From positions 1-64,000 of the forward strand of contig VGID01000016.1 in NCBI GenBank assembly GCA_016868035.1: a DNA stretch of 64,000 nt, given 5' to 3'. The notes under the pieces were generated by a model. The model searched no databases. It was not told where the DNA came from and saw only the letters and a list, made by a program, of their open reading frames with translations. The stretch comes from Betaproteobacteria bacterium (lineage in GTDB: Bacteria > Pseudomonadota > Gammaproteobacteria > Burkholderiales > SG8-41). A program made the position numbers and the translations under genes. The stretch's first letter is position 1, and the number at the start of each line of letters is the position of its first letter. Below are positions 1-15,520 of this stretch, piece by piece.

Positions 1-218
1 CCCAGCCGCAGATGGAGGGCTTCGCAGTCACGTGCCCGCTCGCCCCGGACGCACCACGCCTCATATCCGGTTTTTGTTCATCGCCCCGCAGCTTCGGGTT
101 CGGCTTCCTTCAGACCCCACCTCGCGGTGACGCCCTTGCCGTTTCCCTAGCCTTCGGCTCTGCGAAAACCTGGCTGTCGGACTCCCACCGACATAGTTAC
201 GTGCCATGCCCGGCACAC
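1..218 (-). mobile_element. 5' end of a putative group II intron (continues beyond window start), inserted in treZ in sense orientation
   Basis: Minus strand from ~218 begins GTGTGCCGGGCATGGCACGTAACTATGTCGGTGGGAGTCCGACAGCC (GUGYG 5' splice-site consensus) and continues GGCAAGGGCGTCACCGCGAGGTGGGGTCTGAAGGAAGCCGAACCCGAAGC, resembling group II intron domain I; TreZ homology stops exactly at this point. Confidence 0.72.
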
Positions 219-1385
219 ACGCCGCCGCGGGCAGCGCGCGCGAGGGCTCGCCCCGCGCGCGGCCGCGGTATCCGGAATGGTCTCCCTGATAGGCGAACCC
301 CTCCGCGAGACAGCGGCCGAGATGATGCACCGGAGCGTCCGCGTAGTCCGCGTAGTAGCCGTCGCGCTCTCCGGTGAGCAGCACGTGCAGGGCGTGATGC
401 GCGTCGTCGTTCCACTGGGCGTCGTACCAGCGCGGCCTCCCGTCCGGCGCGCGTTCCAGATAGCGCGCCTCGTTCTTGTCGTTCTCCAGCACGAGATGGA
501 CGTGGCGGTCGCGCCCCGGCCCCGCGCGCACGCGCCCGGCGAGCTCGACGAGGATGTCCGGGCGCGAGTCGTCCGCAATCGCGTGCACCGCATCGAGCCG
601 CAGCCCGTCAAAGTGGAACTCCTCGAGCCAGTAGAGCGCGTTGCGGATGAAGAACTCGCGCACCGTGCGGCTGCCGGCGTCGTCGTAGTTGACGCCCGCG
701 CCCCACGGCGTGTGGTGGCGCTCGGTGAAGAACCGCTTCGCGTAGACGTGGAGGTAGTTGCCTTCGGGCCCGAAGTGGTTGTAGACGACGTCGAGCAGCA
801 CCATCAGCCTCTCGCCGTGCGCCGCGTCCACCAGCGCCTTGAGGTCCTCCGGCCGGCCGTAGCGGCTCTCGGGCGCGAAGGGCAGCACCCCGTCGTAGCC
901 CCAGCCGCGCGTGCCCGGGAAATCGGCGACGGGCATCAACTCGACCGCGGTCACGCCGAGCGCACGCAGGTAGGGAAGGCGGGCCGCGACGCCGGCGAAG
1001 GTGCCCTCGGGACTGAAGACGCCGACGTGCAGCTCGTAGACCGCGGCCTCGCGCCAGGGCCGGCCGGTCCATGCCCCGTCGCGCCACTCGTAGGCGCGCG
1101 GGTCCACGACCTCGCTCGCGCCGTGCACGTCATCGGGGTTGCAGCGCGAGGCCGGGTCGGGCACGCGCAGATCGCCGTCGATGCGAAAGCGGTAGCGCGT
1201 GCCGGCGCGGGCCTGCGTGATGAGCTCGAACCAGCCCTCGCCCGCAGCACGCATCGGCGCCGGCTGCGCCGGCGGCTGCTCGATGCACAGCTCCACTTCC
1301 CGCGCGCCGGGCGCCCACAGCCGGAAGCGGGTCTCGCGCCCGCCGCCGTCGAGCTCGGCACCGAACGGCATGGCGTGATGGCGCC

Positions 1386-1389
<4 letters not shown>
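219..1389 (-). pseudogene. treZ: Malto-oligosyltrehalose trehalohydrolase, 5' exon / N-terminal part (interrupted)
   Basis: GH13 motifs (ELHVGVFSPEGTFAGVAARLPYLRALGVTAVELMPVADFPG, DVVYNHFGPEGNY, DGLRLDAVHAI); homology lost after GEPSRALPAAA. Confidence 0.85.
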
Positions 1390-3506
<2,117 letters not shown>

Positions 3507-3602
3507 TGCTTCCCCCTTGCCAGCCGCGTGCGCCGCGCCCCGACGGCACCGCGCGCCCCGGCGCCTGCGTCACCGGCCGGCATCAGGTCCCGGCCGCGGC
3601 CG

Positions 3603-4286
3603 TCACGGTCCGTCCCCTTTACTGCGCTTCGGCCACCAGCGCTCGAGCAGGTCCGCCGCCCAGCGCTGCCCGCCGATTCCAAAGGCAAGCGCAAGCGCGA
3701 ACACGACGCCCGCCAGGATGATGAGAAAGCTCTGCCGGACGATGTCTCCGCCCACGTTCATCTGATCGAGCGCGATCAGTACCACGAACGCGAGGATCGC
3801 GTACTGCGCAATCCTGCCGAGTAGGTCGGCGTCCTGAATGCCGACGTTCCTGCAGTAGGTGATCACCGTGTCCCCGACGAACCGGGCGAAGTAGCCACCG
3901 AATGCGAGGATCAGCAGCGCCACGATGACCTTGGGCACGAACAGAACGACCTTGCCGAGCAGGTCCGTGACGTAGGTGAGCCCGAGGCTGTTGAAAGCGA
4001 TGACGAGGGCCGCCAGGATCACCAGCCAGTAGATCAGCACGCCGAATATTTTAGTGGTGTCGCTGCGGATGCCGCCTTGCTCGAGGAACCCGTCCATGCC
4101 CGAGCGTTCCGTGAGCACGTTGAAGTTGATCGCCCGCAGCGCCTTGACCACCGTGAACCGGACGAGTTTTGCGAACAGCCAGCCTCCAATCAGCACCGCC
4201 GCGGCAAGCGCCAGCCTGGGCAAGAATGTGCCCACCTGGATGAGGAACATCCGCAGCGGTTCGAGCAGCATATCGACTCTATCCAT
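3603..4286 (-). CDS. Mechanosensitive-channel-type TM-helix membrane protein (MscS TM_helix family)
   Basis: 227 aa, multiple hydrophobic helices, VIVALLILAFGGYFARFVGDTV and IIAGVVFALALAFGIGGQRWAADLLERW patterns. Confidence 0.75.
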   Translation of the reverse strand: MDRVDMLLEPLRMFLIQVGTFLPRLALAAAVLIGGWLFAKLVRFTVVKALRAINFNVLTERSGMDGFLEQGGIRSDTTKIFGVLIYWLVILAALVIAFNSLGLTYVTDLLGKVVLFVPKVIVALLILAFGGYFARFVGDTVITYCRNVGIQDADLLGRIAQYAILAFVVLIALDQMNVGGDIVRQSFLIILAGVVFALALAFGIGGQRWAADLLERWWPKRSKGDGP

Positions 4287-4317
4287 AAATCCTCCTACGC
4301 CCTGTTATGCCCCGCCT

Positions 4318-7638
<3,321 letters not shown>

Positions 7639-7645
7639 CGCGGGC

Positions 7646-9670
7646 TCACGCGAAGGTTTCGAAATCGCGCTCCGAGCGCAGCCGCCGCACCAGGCGGAAC
7701 ACGTGCGCCGGGCACGCCTTCGGATCGAGCTCGACGTAGTTGCGCGAGCCCTGCCACAGGAAGGTCGTTCCGGTGAGTAGATCTTCCACCTCGTAGGGGC
7801 GCTCGCTGTCGATCTCGAGATCCGCGAGCGGCACTTCCAGCCAGCCGGAGCGCGCGTGATGCGGGTCGAGATTCACCACCACGATGACGACGTTCGAGCG
7901 ATCATCGGTGTACTTGCTGTAGGAGATGATCTCGTCGTTGTCGGCCGCGATGAATTTCAGGTTCCAGTCCTGCTGCAGCGCCGGGTTGTCGCGGCGCGCG
8001 CGGTTCACCGCGGCGACGAGCGGGCGGAGGCTGTCGGGCTTCGCCAGGTCCCAGACCCGGATCTCGTACTTCTCGGAATTGAGGTACTCCTCGGAGCCCG
8101 CCTCGCGCGGAACGTTCTCGCAGTGCTCGAACGCCGGCCCGTAGATGCCGTAGTTCGCGCCCAGCGTCGCCGCCAGCACCAGCCGCGCCATGAACGCCGG
8201 GCGCCCGCCGTGCTGCAGGTACGCGGTGAGGATGTCCGGGGTGTTGGGCCAGTGGTTGGGCCGGAAGTACTCGCGCGAGCGGTGCCGCGAGAGCTCCGTG
8301 AAGTACTCGATGAGCTCCAGCTTGGCGTTGCGCCACGGGAAGTAGGTGTAGGACTGGTTGAAGCCGAGCTTCGCCAGGCGGTGCATGACCTTGGGCCGCG
8401 TGAAGGCCTCGGAGAGGAAGATCGTTTCCGGATGCTCGCGCCTGACCTCCCCGATCAGCCATTCCCAGAACGCGAACGGCTTGGTGTGCGGGTTGTCCAC
8501 CCGGAAGATGGTGACGCCCTGCTCGATCCAGAACAGGAACACGCTCTTCAGCTCCTCCCACAGCTCCCGCCACTCCGCGCACTCGAAGTTGAACGGGTAG
8601 ATGTCCTCGTACTTCTTCGGCGGGTTCTCCGCGTACTGCACCGAGCCGTCGGGGCGCCACTTGAACCACTGCGGATGCTCCTCGACGTAGGGGTGGTCCG
8701 GCGCGCAATGGAAAGCGATGTCGATTGCGACCTCGATGCCGCGGGCACGCGCGGTGGCGACCAGATGGCGAAAATCCTCGAGCGTGCCGAGCGCCGGGTG
8801 CAGCGCCTTGTGCCCGCCCTCCCTCGAGCCGATCGCCCACGGGCTGCCGGGATCGTTGCGCGCGGCCTCGAGCGCGTTGTTGCGGCCCTTGCGCTTGACG
8901 TGCCCGACCGGATGCACCGGCGGGAGATAGAGCACGTCGAAGCCCAGCTCTGACACGTATTCGAGCCGGCGCTCGCAGTCGCGGAAGGTGCCGTGCCGGC
9001 CCGGCGCGTCCGCGCACGAGCGCGGGAACATCTCGTACCACGCGCTGCAGCGCCCGCGCGGGGGATCCACCGTAACCTCCAGCTCGGGAGCGTAACGGGC
9101 CTCGAGGCTGCGGTCGGGGTGGCGCGCCATCAGCCCCGCGAGCTCCTCGCCGGTGGCGAGCTTGCGCCGCGCCTCCAGGTCGTCCTTCTCGCGCAGCTGC
9201 CCGGCGAGCGACTTCAGCGCGCGCGCATCCGCGCTCTTGGCGCGCTCGGCCGCCTGGGCGACGAGCCCCGCGCCGACCTCCAGCGCGAGCGCCACATCCG
9301 CCGGGTCCACGCGCCGCGCGAAATCCTTGCGCCACGTGAGGAAGGCGTCCACCCACGCCACCACGGTGTAGCGATAGCGGCCGAGCTCCGCGACGTCGAA
9401 CGCCGCTCGCCAGCGGTCGTTGTCGAAGTGCTCCATCTCGGCCTCGGTCCACCTGGCCGCGCCGTCCCTGCGGTACTGCAGCACGCAGCGCAGCGTGTCG
9501 TGGCCGTCGCCGAAGACGTCCGCCTCCACGACCAGGCGCTCGCCGACCGCGCGCTTGACCGGGTAGCGCCCGCCGTCCACGATGGGTTGCAGCGCCTCGA
9601 TCACCGCCCGCAAGCGGCCGTCTTCCGAAATGGGTTTTTTCGGCACCCTTGGCTCCTTGTCCGTTGGCAT
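7646..9670 (-). CDS. glgE: Alpha-1,4-glucan:maltose-1-phosphate maltosyltransferase
   Basis: Start MPTDKEPRVPKKPISEDGR at 9670 within the longer ORF 7646..10348; GlgE motifs (YEMFPRSCADAPGRHGTFRDCERRLEYVSELGFDVLYLPPVHPVG, KYEIRVWDL). Confidence 0.94.
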   Translation of the reverse strand: MPTDKEPRVPKKPISEDGRLRAVIEALQPIVDGGRYPVKRAVGERLVVEADVFGDGHDTLRCVLQYRRDGAARWTEAEMEHFDNDRWRAAFDVAELGRYRYTVVAWVDAFLTWRKDFARRVDPADVALALEVGAGLVAQAAERAKSADARALKSLAGQLREKDDLEARRKLATGEELAGLMARHPDRSLEARYAPELEVTVDPPRGRCSAWYEMFPRSCADAPGRHGTFRDCERRLEYVSELGFDVLYLPPVHPVGHVKRKGRNNALEAARNDPGSPWAIGSREGGHKALHPALGTLEDFRHLVATARARGIEVAIDIAFHCAPDHPYVEEHPQWFKWRPDGSVQYAENPPKKYEDIYPFNFECAEWRELWEELKSVFLFWIEQGVTIFRVDNPHTKPFAFWEWLIGEVRREHPETIFLSEAFTRPKVMHRLAKLGFNQSYTYFPWRNAKLELIEYFTELSRHRSREYFRPNHWPNTPDILTAYLQHGGRPAFMARLVLAATLGANYGIYGPAFEHCENVPREAGSEEYLNSEKYEIRVWDLAKPDSLRPLVAAVNRARRDNPALQQDWNLKFIAADNDEIISYSKYTDDRSNVVIVVVNLDPHHARSGWLEVPLADLEIDSERPYEVEDLLTGTTFLWQGSRNYVELDPKACPAHVFRLVRRLRSERDFETFA

Positions 9671-9671
9671 T

Positions 9672-11642
9672 TCAGGCGCCGCCCGGGCTCCTGAAGAATA
9701 GCACCGCGAGCGGCGGCAGCGTGATGCGCACCGAGAACTCGCGCCCGTGCGCGGGGTGCGGCTGCGCGTCCACTCCGCCGTGGTTGCCCACGCCCGAGCC
9801 GCCGTAGCGGCCCGCGTCGCTGTTGAGCAGCTCCCGCCACCAGCCTCCGCGCGGCACGCCCACCGTGTAGCCCGCGCGCACCACGGGAGTGAAATTGCAC
9901 ACCACCAGTACGTACTCGTCGGCCCGCGCGCCGCGGCGCACGAACGAGAGCACGCTGTTGTCGCGGTCGTTCCAGTCGATCCATTCGAATCCCCCGCGCT
10001 CGCAGTCGAGCTGGTGCAGGGCCGGCTCGGAGCGGTAGAGGCGGTTGAGATCCGCGACCCATTGCCGGACCCCCTCGTGGTGCGGGTACGCGAGCACGTG
10101 CCACTCGAGGCTCTCCTCGTGCTGCCATTCGCGGCGCTGGCCGAACTCCCCGCCCATGAAGAGCAGCTTCTTGCCGGGGTGCGCCCACAGGTAGCCGTAG
10201 AGCAGGCGCAGGTTGGCGAACTGCTGCCACTCGTCCCCGGGCATCTTGCCGATGAGCGCGCCCTTGCCGTGCACACATTCGTCGTGCGAGAGCGCAAGCA
10301 CGAAGTTTTCCTCGAACGCGTACCAGATGCTGAACGTGAGCTGGTCATGGTGGTGCTTGCGGTGCACCGGGTCCTGGGCCAGGTACTTGAGCGTGTCGTG
10401 CATCCAGCCCATGTTCCACTTGTAGCCGAATCCCAGCCCCCCGCCCGAGACGGGCCGCGAGACCATCGGCCACGCGGTGGATTCCTCCGCGATCATCTGC
10501 GTGTCGGGGTGGTCGCGGTAGACCGCCTCGTTCAGCCGCTGCAGGAAGCGCACGGCGGGGAGGTTCTCATTGCCTCCGTGCTCGTTCGGCACCCACTCGC
10601 CTTCCTTGCGCGCGTAGTCGAGGTAGAGCATCGAAGCGACGGCATCCACGCGCAGCGCGTCGACGTGGTACTTCTCGAGCCAGAACAGCGCGCTGCTCAT
10701 GAGGAAGGCGCGCACCTCGTTGCGGCCGTAATTGAACACGCAGCTGTGCCACTCGGGATGGTAGCCCTGGCGGGGATCGGCATGCTCGTAGAGGTGCCCG
10801 CCGTCGAAATAGTTAAGCCCGTGCAGGTCGTCCGGAAAGTGCGACGGCACCCAGTCGAGTATCACCCCGATTCCATTGCGGTGCAGGTGGTCCACCAGGT
10901 ACATGAAATCCTGCGGCGTGCCGTAGCGCGCGCTCGGCGCGAAGTAGCCCGTGACCTGGTAGCCCCACGAGCCGTAGAACGGGTGCTCCATCACCGGCAG
11001 CAGCTCGACGTGCGTGAAGCCCATGTACTTCACGTAATCGGCGAGCGGAGCGGCGAGCTCGCGGTAGGTGAGCAGGCGGTTGCCCTCCTCCGGCACCCTG
11101 CGCCACGAGCCCAGATGCACTTCGTAGATCGAGACCGGGGCATCGCGCGAGACCGTCGCTCCGCGCCGCGTCATCCATTCCTGGTCGCCCCACTCGTAGT
11201 CGAGGCTCCAGACCCGCGAGGCGGTCGACGGGGGCGCCTCCCAGAAAAACGCGTACGGATCTCCCTTGTCGGCCTCGTAGCCGCGGTAGCGTGAACGGAT
11301 GCGGTACTTGTAGAGCGCGCCCTGCTCCACCGCCGGCACCACGGCCTCCCAGATGCCGGAACCGTCCTCGCGCGCTCGCAGCGGGTGGCGCGCGGGATCC
11401 CAGTCATTGAAGTCCCCGGTCACGGAAACGGCCTCGGCGTCGGGCGCCCAGACCGCGAAATGCGTGGCCGGTGCACCGTCGAGCGTGGTGACGTGGGCGC
11501 CGAGCTTCTCGTACAGGCGGTAATGGCTCCCTTCCTTGAAGAGATAGACGTCGTGATCGGAGATGATCCTGCGCGCGCCGCCGCGCCCCGCTTGCGATCC
11601 GGCCCTGGCTTCGATACGCGATGGAGAGGTCTTTGCGCCCAT
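9672..11642 (-). CDS. glgB: 1,4-alpha-glucan branching enzyme
   Basis: GH13_9 GlgB motifs ([57 protein letters not shown]); start at internal Met more likely than ORF start 11669. Confidence 0.94.
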   Translation of the reverse strand: MGAKTSPSRIEARAGSQAGRGGARRIISDHDVYLFKEGSHYRLYEKLGAHVTTLDGAPATHFAVWAPDAEAVSVTGDFNDWDPARHPLRAREDGSGIWEAVVPAVEQGALYKYRIRSRYRGYEADKGDPYAFFWEAPPSTASRVWSLDYEWGDQEWMTRRGATVSRDAPVSIYEVHLGSWRRVPEEGNRLLTYRELAAPLADYVKYMGFTHVELLPVMEHPFYGSWGYQVTGYFAPSARYGTPQDFMYLVDHLHRNGIGVILDWVPSHFPDDLHGLNYFDGGHLYEHADPRQGYHPEWHSCVFNYGRNEVRAFLMSSALFWLEKYHVDALRVDAVASMLYLDYARKEGEWVPNEHGGNENLPAVRFLQRLNEAVYRDHPDTQMIAEESTAWPMVSRPVSGGGLGFGYKWNMGWMHDTLKYLAQDPVHRKHHHDQLTFSIWYAFEENFVLALSHDECVHGKGALIGKMPGDEWQQFANLRLLYGYLWAHPGKKLLFMGGEFGQRREWQHEESLEWHVLAYPHHEGVRQWVADLNRLYRSEPALHQLDCERGGFEWIDWNDRDNSVLSFVRRGARADEYVLVVCNFTPVVRAGYTVGVPRGGWWRELLNSDAGRYGGSGVGNHGGVDAQPHPAHGREFSVRITLPPLAVLFFRSPGGA

Positions 11643-11770
11643 TACTACTCCCGACAACCGCGCGCGCACGCCGTTCCGCTGCCCGGCATCCGATATGAAA
11701 TCAGCATATCTTGGCTGTGCATTTTTCCGTTCACCATTCCCAATTCACCATTCACCGCCTCCAAGCGGCG

Positions 11771-11810
11771 CCTAGGAGCTTGTCGCGCTCAAGTCCGACA
11801 AGCTCCTAGG
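11771..11810. terminator. Perfect 15-bp-stem hairpin overlapping the otsB stop codon
   Basis: CCTAGGAGCTTGTCG-CGCTCAAGTC-CGACAAGCTCCTAGG; otsB stop TAG (11808-11806) lies inside the stem. Confidence 0.7.
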
Positions 11811-12600
11811 CCGCGCCGGAGCGCTCGCGCCAGCGCCGGAAAAACGCGAGCAGCTCGCGCGGCGGGCGGATCCACACGTCGGCCCGCGTCTCGCGCAGCT
11901 CGGGGCGGACCAGCACCGCGAGTCCCTGCAGCTTCACCAAGGCAAAAGCATCCTCGTCGGTGAGATCGTCGCCGAGGTACGCGACCGACGCCCCGCCCGG
12001 CGTCTCCGAAAGCACGGTCTTCACCGCGTGCTGCTTGTTGAATCCCAACGCGCGCAGCTCGAGCCCTCCGTCGAAGCCGAGCAGCTCGACCCCGCCCGCG
12101 CCCGCGAGCTCACCCCAGGCGCGCTGCGCGCCCTCGCGCACCTTCGCCACCGCCAGCGCCGGCAACCCGCGCCAGTGCAGCGCCACGGCTGCCGGCTTGA
12201 TTTCGATACGCGCGCCGTCGCGCAGCAGCTCGCGCGCACGCTCCTGCGCCTGCGCGAGCCGCTCGCGAATCTCGTTTCCCGGGTCCGCGACGTGACGGCT
12301 CCCGTCGGGCAACAGCCGCTCCCATCCATGCGTGCCCCACAGCTCGGGGCGCCGGCGCCACGGCAGCAGGGGCAGCAGGTCATCGAGCTTGCGCCCGCTC
12401 ACGATCACCACCCGCGTGCCGCCGCCGTCCATGAGACTTTCGAGCTCTTCGCCCACGCCGGGATACGGAAACGCGCGCTCGGGACGCACGACGAAAGGAG
12501 CGAGCGTGCCATCGTAATCGAGCAGCAGCACCCGTGTGCGCGCTTGCGCCAGATTCTCGAAAAAAGCGTCGAGATCAACGGCCGGGCTGAGCACGCGCAT
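11806..12600 (-). CDS. otsB: Trehalose-6-phosphate phosphatase
   Basis: HAD motif LLDYDGTLAPFVVRPERA, AVKTVLSE, YLGDDLTDEDAFALV; start at MRVLSPAVDLDAFF. Confidence 0.9.
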   Translation of the reverse strand: MRVLSPAVDLDAFFENLAQARTRVLLLDYDGTLAPFVVRPERAFPYPGVGEELESLMDGGGTRVVIVSGRKLDDLLPLLPWRRRPELWGTHGWERLLPDGSRHVADPGNEIRERLAQAQERARELLRDGARIEIKPAAVALHWRGLPALAVAKVREGAQRAWGELAGAGGVELLGFDGGLELRALGFNKQHAVKTVLSETPGGASVAYLGDDLTDEDAFALVKLQGLAVLVRPELRETRADVWIRPPRELLAFFRRWRERSGAA

Positions 12601-12912
12601 GGCGATCCGGCCCCGATTCAATCGCGATCCATTGCGCTCCCGGGGCAACGCTTCCCCGGGCGCCATCCGCGCGTATCGCGCGTTCCGGCATCGGAACAAA
12701 CGATATTGAAAAACGGCATCTCCCTTTGTGGACCGGACAAATTGGAACCGTGCGCGCGCAAACTTTCCCGGCGCGTCACGCGGCGATCTCCCTCGCCGCA
12801 AATACTACCTGTCGCGCAGGGAAAAGTGAGGACGGCTTGTTTGCCCTTGTCTATATTGTGGCAGTGCAGCGTGACGAAAGTTCCCGCGCATGCGCGCGCG
12901 AATTTCCGCACC

Positions 12913-13584
12913 TCAGCCCGCGACCAGCACGAGATGCACGCGGTAGGGACCGTGCGCGCCGAGCGTCACCGTCTGCTCGATGTCCGCGGTGCGCGACGGG
13001 CCGGAGATGAAATTCACCGCGCGCGGCAGCGCGGCTCCCGTGGAGCCGGGCGCCTCGCCTTCGGACCGCACGAGCTGCCACGCCTCCTCCATGCCGCGCA
13101 CGATGCGCGACGCGCGCACCACCGCGACGTGCGTCTCCGGCAGCAGGCTCACCGCAGCCGGCGTGGCGGGACCGGTCAGCGTCACGAGCGTACCGGTTTC
13201 CGCGATTGCGCAGTACGCGCCCGTGATCCCGACGAGATCGGTCTCGCGTGCTTCGCGCGCCTCCACTTCGATGCCGGCGGCCTTCCACTCGAGCCCCGCG
13301 AGCTCGCGCCAGCACACCGCCGCGAGCGGAAGCGTGTTCGACCGCAGGTAACGGGCGACAGCCGCCGGCACGGCGTCGAGCGCCTCCACCGTGTCCGTTG
13401 TGCTCGCCAGCGCTTCTGCGCGCTCGCGAAAGCGCGCGATGAGATCGCCGTCCACGCGCGGACGCGGTCCGGCGGGACGGGCGCGGATGTACGCCGCCAC
13501 CGCCTCGCGCTCCCCCGCGTCCGGCTGCTCGCCCTTGCCCTGCTGGGCGCGAATCCGCGCCAGAATATTTTCTCGTGCGCTCAT
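12913..13584 (-). CDS. lutC: LUD-domain lactate utilization protein LutC
   Basis: 223 aa; ITGAYCAIAETGTLVTLTGPATPAAVSLLPETHVAVV, FISGPSRTADIEQTVTLGAHGPYRVHLVLV. Confidence 0.88.
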   Translation of the reverse strand: MSARENILARIRAQQGKGEQPDAGEREAVAAYIRARPAGPRPRVDGDLIARFRERAEALASTTDTVEALDAVPAAVARYLRSNTLPLAAVCWRELAGLEWKAAGIEVEAREARETDLVGITGAYCAIAETGTLVTLTGPATPAAVSLLPETHVAVVRASRIVRGMEEAWQLVRSEGEAPGSTGAALPRAVNFISGPSRTADIEQTVTLGAHGPYRVHLVLVAG

Positions 13585-13589
13585 GTCAT

Positions 13590-13678
13590 ACGGTGATCAG
13601 TAAACGGTAATCGGTGAACGGTAGATCCGGCCACGCCCGGTGCTCGATTAAATCCGTTCACCGTTCACCGTTCACCCC
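13590..13678. repeat. Heptad-repeat inverted pair (7-nt family)
   Basis: Left CGGTGAT CAGTAAA CGGTAAT CGGTGAA CGGTAG; right arm reverse complement GGTGAAC GGTGAAC GGTGAAC GGAT; mmsA stop TGA is inside the right arm. Confidence 0.85.
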
Positions 13679-15198
13679 AGAGTGGGCATGTTGAGCCCCG
13701 GCGCCGGCGTATCCTGGTGCGGCCAGCGGGTGGTCACGGCCTTGGTGCGGGTGTAGAACTTCACGCCCTCGATGCCGTGCACGTGCAGGTCGCCGAACAG
13801 CGACGACTTCCAGCCGCCGAAGGAGTAGAAGGCGACCGGAACCGGGATCGGCACGTTCACCCCGACCATGCCGACCTCCACCTCGTTCTCGAAGCGCCGC
13901 GCCGCCCCGCCCGACTCGGTGAAGATCGCGACGCCGTTGGCGTAGGGGTTGCGATTAACGAGCGCGATCGCGTCCTCGAGCGTCGGAGTGCGCAGCACCA
14001 CGAGCACCGGCCCGAAGATCTCATCGCGGTAGATCTTCATCCCGGGCGTCACGTGGTCGAAGAGCGTGGTCCCGAGATAGTAGCCATCCTCGTACCCGGC
14101 CACTTTTGTTCCGCGACCGTCCACCACGAGCGCCGCCCCTTCCTTCACGCCCGCGTCGATGTAGCCCGCCACCTTGTCGCGGTGCTGCGCGGTGACGAGC
14201 GGGCCCATGTCCACGCCTTCCTTGTCGCCCGGACCGACCACGATCGCCTCGGCCCTTTTCTTGAGCAGCGCGACCAGCGGATCGGCCGCGGCGCCCACCG
14301 CCACCACCGCCGAGACCGCCATGCAGCGCTCGCCGGCCGAACCGTAACCCGCGCCCGCGAGCGCCTCGGCCGCGAACTCGAGGTCGGCATCGGGCAGCAC
14401 CACTGCGTGGTTCTTCGCTCCGCCCAGTGCCTGCACCCGCTTGCCGTTCCGCGCGCATGTCTCGTAGATGTGTCTTGCGACCGGGGTGGATCCGACGAAG
14501 CTCACCGCCGCGATGCCCGGATGACCGAGCATTGCGTCCACCGCCTCCTTGTCGCCGTGGACCACGTTCAGCACGCCGTCGGGCAGCCCCGCCTCCTTGG
14601 CGAGCTCGGCCATCCGCATCGAGGCCGAAGGCACCTTCTCCGAGGGCTTGAGCACGAAGGTGTTCCCGCACGCGATTGCCACCGGGAACATCCACAGCGG
14701 AACCATCACCGGGAAGTTGAACGGTGTCACGCCGGCGCACACGCCCACGGGCTGGCGCACCGTGTGGCAGTCCACGCCCGATCCCACGTTCTCCGAGTGC
14801 TCTCCCTTCAGCAGGTGCGGGATGCCGCACGCGAACTCGACCACCTCGATGCCCCGCTGCACCGAGCCCATCGCGTCGGGCAGCGTCTTGCCGTGCTCCT
14901 CGGTGACGAGCCGCGCGAGCTCCCTCTGGTTTGCCTGGAGTAGCGCGAGGAAACGCTGCATGACGCGCGAGCGCCTCAGGGGCGGCGTGTCGCGCCATTC
15001 CGGGAGCGCCGCCGCGGCCGCCTTGACCGCCGCGTCGATGTCGGCCGCGTTGCAGAACGGGACCTTGCGGATCGCCGCGCCGGTCGCGGGATTGGTGACC
15101 TCGCCGTGGCGCACGCTCGAGGACGGCTGCTTGCGTCCGCCGATCCACAGCGACACGCTCGCCACGTTCCGCGATCCGACGGAATTGTTCAATGCCAT
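13672..15198 (-). CDS. mmsA: CoA-acylating methylmalonate-semialdehyde dehydrogenase
   Basis: 508 aa ALDH; GVCAGVTPFNFPVMVPLWMFPVAIACGNTFVLKPSEKVPSA, GSAGERCMAVSAVV. Confidence 0.93.
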   Translation of the reverse strand: MALNNSVGSRNVASVSLWIGGRKQPSSSVRHGEVTNPATGAAIRKVPFCNAADIDAAVKAAAAALPEWRDTPPLRRSRVMQRFLALLQANQRELARLVTEEHGKTLPDAMGSVQRGIEVVEFACGIPHLLKGEHSENVGSGVDCHTVRQPVGVCAGVTPFNFPVMVPLWMFPVAIACGNTFVLKPSEKVPSASMRMAELAKEAGLPDGVLNVVHGDKEAVDAMLGHPGIAAVSFVGSTPVARHIYETCARNGKRVQALGGAKNHAVVLPDADLEFAAEALAGAGYGSAGERCMAVSAVVAVGAAADPLVALLKKRAEAIVVGPGDKEGVDMGPLVTAQHRDKVAGYIDAGVKEGAALVVDGRGTKVAGYEDGYYLGTTLFDHVTPGMKIYRDEIFGPVLVVLRTPTLEDAIALVNRNPYANGVAIFTESGGAARRFENEVEVGMVGVNVPIPVPVAFYSFGGWKSSLFGDLHVHGIEGVKFYTRTKAVTTRWPHQDTPAPGLNMPTLG

Positions 15199-15215
15199 CT
15201 CCTGGCTAGCATCCG

Positions 15216-15520
15216 AATCTCAAACCACAAAGGACACGAAGGGTTCCCGAATAAGAGCGCGCAACAAAATCAAGGAATAGTAACCGCAGATAAACGCCGA
15301 TACACGCCGATCCCTCGGGTGATGAGTGATGGGTGATGAGTGATCGGAGAAAGCCCGTTACTCGCATTTCCGATTACCCATTTCCGGTTTTTATCTGCGT
15401 TCATTTGCGTTCATCGGCGGTTTCGAGCTTTCTGGGTCTTCTTGATACAGGCTCTAAGCAAGCAAGAAGCGTTTCAACTTCTCGCCTTTCCTTTGTGTCC
15501 TTGGTGTCCTTCGTGGTTCA
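15216..15520. repeat. Three-layer nested inverted repeat module (9-nt, 10-nt and 7-nt period families)
   Basis: Outer AACCACAAAGGACACGAAGG / CCTTTGTGTCCTTGGTGTCCTTCGTGGTT; middle TAACCGCAGATAAACGCCGATACACGCCGAT / TTATCTGCGTTCATTTGCGTTCATCGGCGGTTT; inner GGTGATGAGTGATGGGTGATGAGTGATCGG / GTTACTCGCATTTCCGATTACCCATTTCCGG. Confidence 0.88.

Noticed and set aside
9671-10348. N-terminal extension of the GlgE ORF (7646..10348)
   Set aside because: Overlaps glgB in another frame and is Arg/Ser/Thr-rich; GlgE homology begins at MPTDKEPRVPKK.
13590-13678. REP/BIME or ERIC element
   Set aside because: Lacks REP-type conserved stem and GTAG tetranucleotide or ERIC core; the signal is heptad tandem phase within both arms.
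15216-15520. CRISPR array interpretation of the periodic repeats
   Set aside because: Units are 7-10 nt, imperfect, without constant repeats and unique spacers, and no cas genes are present.
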